Assembly (NCBI GenBank): GCA_000711775.1
Contig: ARYC01002448.1
Location: 1-64,000 of the forward strand
DNA: 64,000 nucleotides
DNA from: Oxytricha trifallax
Taxonomy: Eukaryota > Ciliophora > Spirotrichea > Sporadotrichida > Oxytrichidae
Direction of reading: 5' to 3'
In this document: positions 11,301-21,300 of the stretch, piece after piece
Layout of the letters: every line of letters begins with the position of its first letter
Numbering within the stretch: position 1 is the stretch's first letter
Notes under the pieces: generated by a model
What the model saw: only the letters and a program-made list of their open reading frames with translations
The model's database searches: none
What the model was told of the DNA's origin: nothing
Position numbers and translations under genes: made by a program

Positions 11301-13810
11301 CTTTATAATAGAAATTTAAATGTGAATTTAAACATGGCGGCTAACTTAAATCGCAAAGCAGTCTCTCTTGGCAGTGGATAATCTTAGCTAAACTTTGGAT
11401 AAACTAAGAAGCCAGAGATCATATACATTGAAAAGGAGCCAGAGCTTAAAGCTCTTGAGTTTGAATCAGAGGTGTTTGTTCTAGAAATAAATATCAGGAA
11501 GCAGAGAGCAGAGATAAGTATTTAAACGCTAATCGAAGATGTTGAGGAGTTAAAAGAACATCTCCCACTAGAAAAGATTAAAGAATTCTAATGTGATGAA
11601 TGCTAAAATTTCTTCTCAACTGATTCGAGCTTGAAGAGGCACATCAAAGAGATGCACTCTGGGAGAGCTAAGATATATTTTAAGCACGAAAAGGTCGATG
11701 GCAGGTATTAGTGCACGACTTGCATGAAGTCTTACACTCACTCAGCTAAAGTTAAAAGACACATGCAAAAACATCATTTAAGTGAGTTTTTAATGCAAGA
11801 TAAAGAAACATAAAAACTTATACCAGCCAAGAGAAAGTCCAATACTGTAGAGTCTTAAAAGAGAGCAGGAAGAGAGACTTAAGAAGCAGAAACGTTTTGA
11901 GTCAATGAACCAACCAGCTAATGAATTATATATAGCATACTTGTAAGAGAGAGCTATGTATATACCTGCATTAAATGCAGTAGATCTCAGTTTTTGCATT
12001 GACAACTATTTACATATTGATGTGCCTAACAAGGCAAAACTCATAGTAGTTGATTAGTATGCTTATAAAGTATATCCTTTCAAATATCTTATTAGGAACG
12101 AGCAGTATCAAAATGAGTTTGCCAATGAATACATAATACTAAGAGAGGCTCATAAAAGGTAATGCAAGAACTTGCTTAAACTCGATGGAGTTATTCTTGG
12201 ACATGGTTTTATTGCACTATGAATTAAGAAATTTGAAATGACTCTAAGAGATTATCTCTACCATAATAGATACCCAGATGACTTGAATGAGATACTCACG
12301 GAAATGACCAAGGGTGTGAAAGAGCTGCATGATCTAGGGTATGTTCATAGAGATTTGAAGCCAGAAAATGTAATGCTAAATCTCTGTCCTTTAGAAATAG
12401 TAGTCATTGATTTCAATAGAGCAATAAGGTAAGAAATAGTGACTTTAGCTAAAGTGCTAGGCACACCTGGATACTTCCCAATAAGAGAGAAGTGGACTAA
12501 TGGCTCTGTTTAGTGGGATGTCTGGGCGGTAGGAGCAATTATTTTAGAGTGCGATATGGAAAGTATGTCGTACTTCGGAACAAAGCAAGAAAAGTAATCA
12601 ATAAGCATGGCTGTTAAACATATAAAGCAAGAAGATGTATGCACTTAGATTAAGAAAATGGTTGAGATGATCATAGTAAGAGCTCCAGCATATCCAAGAT
12701 CATCATTAGAAGATATACTTGAAACATTAAAGAGAGCTAAGTTCAAGAGATACCACAAAGATAAGCAGATAAAATTTGTTTGAATTAAGCACATTAATAC
12801 TCATTAAATATTCATTAAATTCACATAAAACTTGCGTTTTCTCTACTAACCCCAATAAGACCCCAACTATACCCTACAAATCAAAGCACTTATAAACCTC
12901 ACTAAGGGGTTTTGGGGTTTTGATTGAAGCTGCCCTACTGCCGGTATGTTGTTAAAGCTCAATCATGAACTGCCAAATTTGGATAATACTAAAGACTGCC
13001 AAACACTCTCATAAATTGGAGATGATGCACACAAGGAGACAAGTAGGAAGCTATGCAATAGTTCAGAAGCACATGAGGCAATTAAGCTCCCTATTAAGTG
13101 AAGTATTAGGCAAAGAGTATGCGATAAACTAAATCTCACAAATTCAAGAGATTAACCAAGTAAAAGATCCAGAAGATTGTGGCATTATGGCAAATCTAAT
13201 GATAAACCACTTAGCTCTTGAACTACAAGGACAACCAGTGTTCTAAATTTTTGCAAAAGACTGGCTCAACATGCAGAGGTACTACCTTATGCTAAACTTG
13301 GAGTTGGGTTTTGTTAAAATAGACATTGGCAGATCGGGGCTGGCAATAGAGAAAGAGGAAATGGAGGTGAACCGGGAAAAGAAAAGCGAAGCGCTATGGC
13401 TACTCGTGGACAAAGATCTAGATACGACGATGATAAACTAGCACTCATAAATTGACGTATGGGACGAGTTAGTTCTGAAGAACGCTGCACAATTTGAACT
13501 AGAGAGGGAAGACGATAGACAGGGAGGAGAGTTCAGTGATGTAGATGAGGACCTGACAGAAGCCGAATGGTACCTATCAAATGACGGCTCAAAGGCTCAA
13601 CACTAAAGGCAAGATTTCTAGGGGAAGAAGGACACTAAGGAGGCACAGGAGATGATCAAAGCTAGTGTTCAAACTCCTAGAATTAAAGAAATCAACCAGA
13701 TGCAACCTTCAGAGATTAGAAAAGAATAGGAGGAGAGCTCAAAGGGGATGGAAGAAAAACCAGAAGAAGTAAAGAGCGCTAGAGAAGAGGAGCATCACGA
13801 GAAGTAATGA
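8328..13810 (+). CDS. Uncharacterised 455-codon ORF interrupted by a TBE; weak Ulp1-like region
   Basis: Two open segments, 8328-8810 (161 codons) and 12926-13807 (294 codons, TGA at 13808-13810), are in the same frame once the TBE (8811-12922) and one ATT are removed. The start ATG has open frame behind it and an AT-rich leader before it. The C-terminal 120 residues are acidic and Glu/Lys-rich. Around residues 245-255 the text DPEDCGIMANLMI resembles the catalytic-Cys DCG motif of Ulp1/SENP (C48) peptidases, preceded by a loosely matching LPVCCQSS..IWIILKT strand. I cannot find the expected His and Asp convincingly, so function is unassigned. GC content is clearly higher than in the flanking MDSs, and apart from the TBE there is no IES. 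It may be a germline-limited gene or a single-MDS somatic gene. Confidence 0.65.
8808..8810. repeat. Target-site duplication ATT (left) of TBE copy 2
   Basis: ATT directly before the left terminal CAAAACCCC is matched by ATT at 12923-12925 directly after the right GGGGTTTTG. It conforms to the ANT target of TBEs. In the coding frame it is one whole Ile codon. Confidence 0.9.
8811..8895. repeat. TBE copy 2 left terminal inverted repeat
   Basis: This begins CAAAACCCCAAAACCCC and runs about 85 bp to TAGTAGAGAAA. The inverted partner is 12838-12922. The arms appear identical by eye. Confidence 0.9.
8949..9972 (+). pseudogene. TBE 42-kDa transposase (DDE, IS630/Tc1-like), frameshifted
   Basis: This enzyme cuts and joins transposon ends; in Oxytricha the family is also known to help germline DNA elimination. 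The start ATGATGAGT at 8949 is shared with TBE copy 3. The DDE residues are visible: FIHADEAVFTFN (first Asp), LLVDNLSVHKT (second Asp) and SPQFNGIEFYW (Glu). The frame shifts near 9235 and again near 9635, judged against the copy-3 protein and the need to keep the catalytic blocks together. Stop TGA is 9970-9972. The length of about 341 codons matches a 42-kDa product. All catalytic residues survive, so the damage looks recent. Confidence 0.85.
9979..10769 (-). pseudogene. TBE 22-kDa-type ORF, disrupted
   Basis: This is the second TBE gene, of unknown function, convergent with the transposase. The start ATG is 10767-10769 (MESLNDQMKRVEAQEMISRF), homologous to MESMNDVMKRVQAQELIQRF in copy 3. 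Two adjacent in-frame TGA codons lie at 10653-10658, where copy 3 keeps an open frame. Beyond them the conserved text resumes (VGLFLPTMEGTKISFLKAIL, then VYLPTKKQL and KKRYSIS). The C-terminus is Lys/Glu-rich and reaches TGA at 9979-9981. The overall span is not a multiple of three, so a small shift is also present. Confidence 0.75.
11334..12783 (+). pseudogene. TBE 57-kDa-type ORF: two C2H2 fingers plus kinase-like domain, disrupted
   Basis: The start ATG 11334 (MAANLNRKAVSLGSGQSQ) is followed by C2H2 fingers beginning near 11592 (CDEC) and 11711 (CTTC), each with its His pair. The frame shifts near 11870. A kinase-like domain follows, with GYVHRDLKPEN near 12340, VIDFNRA (DFN replacing DFG), GTPGYFP and WDVWAVGAIILECD. 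An in-frame TGA at 12220-12222 stands where an Arg-type codon is likely. The natural stop is TGA 12781-12783. Its role in TBEs is not known; zinc fingers suggest DNA binding. Confidence 0.8.
12838..12922. repeat. TBE copy 2 right terminal inverted repeat
   Basis: This is the complement of 8811-8895, ending GGGGTTTTGGGGTTTTG, followed by the ATT target duplication at 12923-12925. Confidence 0.9.
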
Positions 13811-14637
13811 ATTACTTTGATTCACACGCTATGAGTTTCCAAAAATTTTTATTTTATTCTTCAAACTTACCTAAGTGATTAACTAACTAACTAACTATAA
13901 ATAAATATCTTTCATTTAAAAATGTTTTAACTTTTAACATAATTTATATTTTTAATAATATTTATTAAATAATATAAATGAATTAAAATCATTTAAGTAG
14001 AATTGTAAATTATTATTTATTTTTTAAATATAATTGAAATTTATTATATAAGTATTTTTTAAAAAAATATATTTTAGATTGCTTTAATGATTTATATTTA
14101 AATACGATATTGAAAAGTTACTTTATCATTAGCTAATATAGATTAATCATATTTTTAGAATATATTAATTAATCTAAGAAAAATTTATTATAATATATTT
14201 AGATCATTAAAAATATTAATCTAAACTTGTATTAATCAATAATTTATATTAATATTTTTTTAACTTAAACAGTTAAAAATTTATATAATATATTATGTTT
14301 CAATTTTGGTAATCAATTTTTTTATAAATTTTATGAATTTAAAATTTTAATAATAATAATTATATAAAGAATTATATGAATATGACAAAAACTTATAGTC
14401 TTAATGTGTAAAATTATAATATATAAAGGTTTAAGTGAACGATGTAGTTCATATAAACAAATAAGACATTTTTATTACTTTTTTTAGTGTATTTAGAGAA
14501 TAAATTTAGGCGCTTTTTTTATAACTTTTATGTATTTCAATTATATATTGATTTTTGAATTTATGAATAGTCATAAGTTATTTATTGTTTAACAGTGATA
14601 AAATTTAATTCTTCAATAAATTAATTTCTCAAAAATT
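13811..14637. other. AT-rich non-coding stretch
   Basis: This lies downstream of the 455-codon ORF. A short CTAACTAACTAA-type repeat occurs near 13878-13895; otherwise the stretch is featureless AT-rich DNA. No coding block is recognised. Confidence 0.5.
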
Positions 14638-15254
14638 GGCTATGGGATCAAACACGCCCCCCCCATAATGTATATTTTTCTTTTTGTAGTCTGATAGAGT
14701 TTTTGATGCTGAGTAATAGTAGAAAATAAACTACGAGTGTGCGATCAATAGTTTTCGAGATATGGCCCCATGTAAGTTCACATTTTATATATAAAATTAT
14801 AGTAAAAATTATTAAAAATTTCCAATTGTTCATAAAAATCTAATTTTTCCTTAAAATATCAATTTAGAGTATTTAATGAAAATTTAAAGATTTTATTTGA
14901 TTTATCAAAATAATATCATTATAAATTTATTTTACATTCTTGTAATAAAATTAAAGTACAAATAATTTATTATGATATTATTTTGATAAATTTAATAAAT
15001 TCTTTAAATTTTCATTAAATCCTCTAAATTCATATTTTAAGGAAAAATTAGATTTTTATGAAAAATTGGAAATATTTTTATAATTTTTACTATATTTTTA
15101 TATATAAAATGTGAACTTATATGGGGCTATATCTCGAAAACTATTGATCGCACACGAGTAGTTCATTTGCTACTATTACTCAGCATCAAAAACTCTATCA
15201 GACTACAAAAAGAAAAATATACATTATGGGGGGGGGGTGTTTGATCCCATAGCC
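14638..15254. repeat. 617-bp near-perfect palindrome (foldback/MITE-like)
   Basis: The two halves are inverted copies of about 300 bp meeting near 14946, with hardly any spacer. The ends are GGCTATGGGATCAAACACG and its complement at 15236-15254. Just inside each end is a homopolymer run, C at 14656-14663 and G at 15229-15237, of slightly different lengths. The inner arms include GAGATATGGCCCC and its complement GGGGCTATATCTC. There is no long ORF with coding character. It is most likely a non-autonomous foldback element in intergenic or eliminated DNA. Confidence 0.85.
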
Positions 15255-16037
15255 CAAAAATTTATATAATAAAACAAAATAAAAAGTTAACATATTAAAT
15301 TTTATTATTTTTTCATTACATTTATTTTGAATCTATGACTTTTGCTTAAAAAAAGTGCTTAAAATTTTAATGGTTAAATATTCTATAGAAAGTGTATAAA
15401 TTTAAAAGAATGAAATTTCTTTATTAATCCAAAATTATTACTTAGTAGTCAATATAATTATATTTAAATTAAGGATTTTTATAGTCTAAATAAGATAAAA
15501 GCAACAAATATTAAATTGAAAGTTACTTAAATAATACTAAAAATTTTATCTTTTATTAAATAATATTACCTTTTAAGTTATGCTACTTTAAATCTTAATA
15601 TTCATTATAAATATTGGATTTTATTGTAACAAATAATTAATTTTTTGAAACAAAAAACATAAGGTTTTAAATGTCTTCATATTCAAAAACAAGCAAATAG
15701 TAATTAATATTTGGTAAATAATAATTTATAAAAGGAGATTCAAAATATTTTTATGAGAAAGAAATAAATTTGGGGTTTTAACTGCTCATATTAGTTTATA
15801 TTAATTTAAAAAGTTTGTTTATATTAATTTTCAAGTCTTTCACAACATTAAATTTCATTACTTGAAGTTCTTAGGCTGATTTCATTATAAAAATTAATAG
15901 TTTAGATTTAAATAAAATCATTTTATAAATTAGTATCAATATACAAAAATTAATATTTTATTTCGCTTAGATTTATTTATCATAGAAAATTTGAGTTTAG
16001 AAAATTATTAAATTAAGTATATTTAAATGAAAAATAT
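15255..16037. other. AT-rich non-coding stretch
   Basis: This is spacer between the palindrome and the stop codon of membrane-protein paralogue A. No coding block or repeat is recognised. Confidence 0.5.
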
Positions 16038-18270
16038 TCAATTAACAAAGAAACTTTTTATTTTCTCAGCATCTTTTTTGGAAACTACATCTGAAGGTAT
16101 TATCTTTAGTATCAGATTTGTGTTCCACATAGTAGATCTCAATCTTTTCAAAGCGTATAAAAAATAATAGAAATATGTATATTTCTCCATTCTTCTTATG
16201 AATAAAAAAATCAGATTATAAGAATAATTCAATATATAGTATAAGAAAAAGATCAAGATTGAAACTATAATTATGACTAAGAATACGACATAAATGATAA
16301 TCAGTTGGTCTCTCTGAGATTAGAAATATTTGATGGAGCTGTCCACACAAGCATCTTAAAACACTTAAAATGCATGTTGAAGAATGTAAACCTTAGCATC
16401 AATTAACTCTATTGTTTCTGTGTCATTCATCATATTTCTCAGGAAAGTTTAGTCTCTCTGTCTCATTTATAATGCTGTGTCATATTCCATTTATGTTTTC
16501 TAAGCTTTATGGTAAACTTAAAATTGATTGTTAATTATTAAAGGTGAAATTTATTAATAAAAAATAGTTAATATAAGTTTTAAGTTGTAATTTTAACTTT
16601 TTTATAAATATTAAATTAATAAACCATTAAATCCGCTTATATTTCATTTTTATAGAATGTTAATTTTGTTTATTCCATATGATACATTTTTTATACTTTT
16701 ATAAATTGTAATTAAAAAGGATACTCATTGGTTCTTAATTTGTATATAGTAATTCTTGTAAATTTGAATTATCAATCAAATTATCAAAATCATAAATCTT
16801 TTACTTTTTGATTATAGAAATAATAAATAGAGATTTATGAACATTTAACTTACAAAATATCAATAAAACTTCTGTTTTAATGAAATAAAATATAAATGTT
16901 TTTTATAGTTTACATATATGCAAGAGCGCTAGTTAAACCCTTTTAAAATACACCATTTAGAGCAGTTTTACAATAGCTGTTAAGTTCATAAAATTGTGAA
17001 TTTTTGGAATATATATTATCACAAAAGTCTTTAGTCTCCATCTTATCCAGAGTATTTAATAAATAATTATTTTAATAGTATTGTAAAATTTAGAATAGAA
17101 AATTCCATATAATTAATTATTATTAATTTATTCTTTGCCGCGTTTAAATAAGAAGGGATGTTTCTACGTATATTTCTATATCTCACCTCTTTGCCAGAAC
17201 ATTAAGTCAAAAAATATTATTATAGAGTTGTAATCATTTATAAATTTTAGCAATTTAATTGCTAGTTTCTATACGATGAAGTCGATGAATGCATATATCA
17301 TGGGTTGAGTATTTTTTGTCGGACTACCAGAATTGACTCATATTATAAACTAATTCAAATGGAATCGACGTTATTAGGAGGCTCTAACTGATTTTTAGTG
17401 ATCTTAAAAATGCTTATTATATTTCAATTTGAAATTTTATAACAATTATTTAATTTCAAATTTTTGTAAAATTAAGACCAAAATTATTAATTTATTGTGA
17501 GATAAGTTTGCATAATTTTTAATAATTATTAAATTTAATTTTTTAATAAAAAATAAAACTATATTAAAACATTTTAGCAATAGCTTGCGACTTCTTTACT
17601 ATTCTCAGTCATTATTACACTCTAGTTTCTGATTATATTTTCTCTCTAAAAATTAATTAGGTTTTCGAAGCACATATCTTTGCTTATAATAATTCCTAGG
17701 TCATCAACTGATGAAGCAGCTTGCTTTTAGTTATTTTATGAAACAGTTTAAATAGTTAAAAAATTTAATTAAAATTAATTTTCCAATTCTTAAAACTCAG
17801 AACAATATTAAATTTACCAGAGGTATAAGAAAATTAAAACAATTTACTATAAAAGAACATATTATTGAAAAGCTATCTAAATAATCTTTAATTTACCATA
17901 GATAAGAATATTGAAAATTCCATTTTAAAAAATTTTCTTTTAGTTATCAATCAATCATTGACAAATTTAAAAATATATTTTTTCATGGACATTATACTCC
18001 CAACTTACAATATAGAATACTCTAAAATTACTTTAACTTGAGAAATAACTTAATTTTTAGCATTATTTTGTAGGATCTAAGATATCTTTTGCTTAATATT
18101 GTCTACATCTCATGCTACTTAATTTTAATGATGTATCCAAGATATATAATTATTAGTTTTTAATTTCAAGAAAATTTTCATTCTCACTCCTCTTATATAC
18201 AGACAGCCGTTTGGGATTTTAAATAATTATTTCTAAGAATAAATATTTAAATAAAATTCTGTATATTCAC

Positions 18271-18319
<49 letters not shown>

Positions 18320-21300
18320 AATATATATATATATATAAACTCTAAGAAATCTATAATTATAGATAAATTATTGTACTTTAAATATGAAAGGAAAGGTTTT
18401 TGGGGGTGAATTATGTTTTGCATTTCATAATAACAGGCATACTTTATGCTCTTTATAAATATTTTTATATAATTATATTTTATGATAGGAAGAAGGTTGC
18501 GATGAAATAAAAGGAGCATGTTAATATTTTTATTATAACATAATACATAGCCAATAAGAAATTTTATTTTTACATTATATTTGAAATGTCAAGGTAAGCG
18601 AAATAATACCGAGAAATGTTTTAACTTTTTGTCTGAAAGCTATCTTTTTAATAATTTGCTCCTTCTGCATATTTAGTTCCATATGTGAATCAAGATCCTC
18701 TTAATTTTAAACTTTTTACTATTCATTCTTAATTGTATCTATTTCCAATTCCGATGGGATATTATTTCTTCCACGTATATTTGTGATACTCACTTATATA
18801 GATGTGTCAATTTATAATTTAAGATAAAATATAAGATAAAAATAATTTCAATTTGAATATAACTTAATAATAGTTTTTGTCAGATTCTTGAATTGAATTC
18901 TATTTCAATTAATTTAGTTAATTTAAGTTTTAACCTAGAGTCTTACTCTTTGGGTGAAATGTCTTCTTTTTCTATAAAGTTAAATCCTTAAATATTTCAA
19001 TTTCAGGTTTCAAAATATCTGGTAAGATTTGACCATCCAGAATATTGTTCAATACCATGTTCCTATTTGTGTCATACAAGTTGATTTTTTATTTTTAATA
19101 AAAAAGGAAAATTGTATAAAATTAATGAAATTTCACTACTTTTTATATTTAATTGATTCCATTCATTGTAGAATATATCGAATTTGAGATGACTTAATTT
19201 GCAACTACTTGAGTGTCAACTGCAATATCTGGATTAATTGCTATTCTTAGATTACATCCAGTTTTTTTAAATAAATTTAATAGACTTTATTAATTACTAA
19301 AATCATAACAGTACTCAAGCTCAAAATATTTCAAAGTTGATTATATTTCTATGGCTATTCAGTTATAGAAATAGCACAAAAACTAAACTTTATTATATTT
19401 TTTTGTATTGTTTCTGAATTATCCCATGATACAAAATTTTTTGAATTTGAAAAGAATTATTAATATTTTAGGAATACATTTGATTTAGGAAATTAAATTA
19501 TATTTAAATTAATAATTGTTCAAATTCGTGGCAGTTAACTTTGTTGAAACCAAGACAATATGGTACTTTTTGATAGAGAATTAAAAATTAGCTTGATTTT
19601 ACTATTGGCGGTACCTCTCTATCGCATCCCTGAAGCGAGATAACTCTACTTTAAGTTATTATGATATGTTTAGTTGATTTTTATGCCAGAATTAAAGTCG
19701 AGTTAACACGCTTCAGGGATGCGATAGAGAGGTACCGCCAATAGTAAAATCAAGCTAATTTTTAATTCTCTATCAAACAAGTACCATATTGTCTTGGTTT
19801 CAACAAAGTTAACTGCCACGAATTTGAACAATTATTAATTTAAATATAATTTAATTTCCTAAATCAAATGTATTCCTAAAATATCTATAAATTTTTTTTC
19901 CCCACTTGAAAGACAATATTAAATTATCAAATATCTCATATTAAATGAGCTGTCCCTTGCCATCATAAAGCCATGTTTTGGAGAGGTTTTATTAAAAACA
20001 TAATGCAAGATATATAATAATATAATTTGAATGTAATCCTACACTATTAAGCTTGTATCATCATTATAAGAATAATCATTTTACTATTCATCTTGCCTCT
20101 CAGCTATTTGATTGTATTGATAATTTAAAGTAATATAAATTTGAAATAAATGGATTCTAGAAGGCTTTATTTATAATATTGCTCAAGTTTGTTTTCAACA
20201 CCGTTGATCGTTTGGTCTAATTAAAACCCCCAAAACCCTTCCAGTAGTTTGATTGTTTAAATTGAACATTTAATACAATCGTATTTTGGTTTATTTATGG
20301 CTTTAAAGTTAAAAATTAAAGGTGTAAACTAACATAGAAATGTTTACGATTTCTGAACTTTTGTTAATTTTGATAGAAATCATTTTTAATGCTGTGTATT
20401 ACTATAAAAAATTCTATTCCCTTGTAGATGAGGAGAAATAAGCTAAGGACTAATTTTTTATCATTAACACAATGTAAACTAGTTTATTTTTGGAAAATGC
20501 ATATGATTTTGTTAGAGAATTCATAACATCACCTCAATTTCAGTATAGTAAAGAAAGATTTTAAATAGTTTTAGGAAAGCTGAATTACTATCAACCATTT
20601 GACCCAGAATAATATAGCGGCTCTATAAATGCCAAACAAAATTAATGTTATAAAGAGAAATTTTAAAAATAATTGTTTTTAAAATTACCATCTAAATCTC
20701 TGAATATCTCACTCAAAAATAATTATAATTATACCATCATCTCTCTTTATTATGCATAATATTATTTTTCATAATTTAAATTAAATTTAATTACAAAATT
20801 CATTCAAACTACTGAATAATTTTTTTATTTTAAATGTCCCTCTACCTCTTTTCCTTAAATTAGATTCTTCCTCTAATTTCAAGCAATCTTAGCATCTCTG
20901 AATATATATAAGTATCTGATCTTAGGGAATTCTCAAAAAGAATACTAATGCGTTATATTTCCTTTCCTCAGTTTAACTAATTATGGGAGATGTTATTAAA
21001 ATTTAAAATACCTATAGGGAAATATCAAATAATTAAATACATTGATATTTGAGAGATATGACCAGGGAAACTATTAAAATTGTAATTACAGAGAGAATAG
21101 TAAGTATAACAGATTGCTAAAGCCTTTACTCTGAGTTTACTTTAGTTTCTTCAATATAATTATCCACAAATACATTATTGAACTCTCTAATAACACCGTT
21201 GGCATTAATAACTGTAAAAAACAAAGTTTGCTCTTCAAGACTTGGAATGTATTTTGAAGTTTCATTGGGAGTTAAGGTTTGAATCCTCAAGTTACCTTTC

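Larger units (their letters stand above)
8811..12922 (+). mobile_element. Full-length telomere-bearing element (TBE copy 2, 4112 bp)
   Basis: This is a complete TBE with terminal inverted repeats of about 85 bp in which I see no mismatch, both ending in the telomere-like C4A4/G4T4 repeat. It holds the three expected genes: a DDE transposase (plus), the 22-kDa-type ORF (minus) and the zinc-finger/kinase ORF (plus). It is flanked by ATT and sits inside an open reading frame. The identical termini suggest a recent insertion, yet all three genes carry disruptions, so the copy probably cannot act on its own unless helped in trans. Confidence 0.95.

Noticed and set aside
13878-13895. CTAA-type tandem repeat as a telomere or regulatory array
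   Set aside because: It is only about four units of a simple AT-rich repeat.
14648-14833. Minus-strand 61-codon frame
   Set aside because: It falls in one arm of the palindrome and appears again in the other arm; there is no coding signal.
18247-18519. Minus-strand 90-codon frame ending in an Ile/Tyr repeat
   Set aside because: The C-terminal half is the translated TA microsatellite and the rest is AT-rich eliminated DNA.
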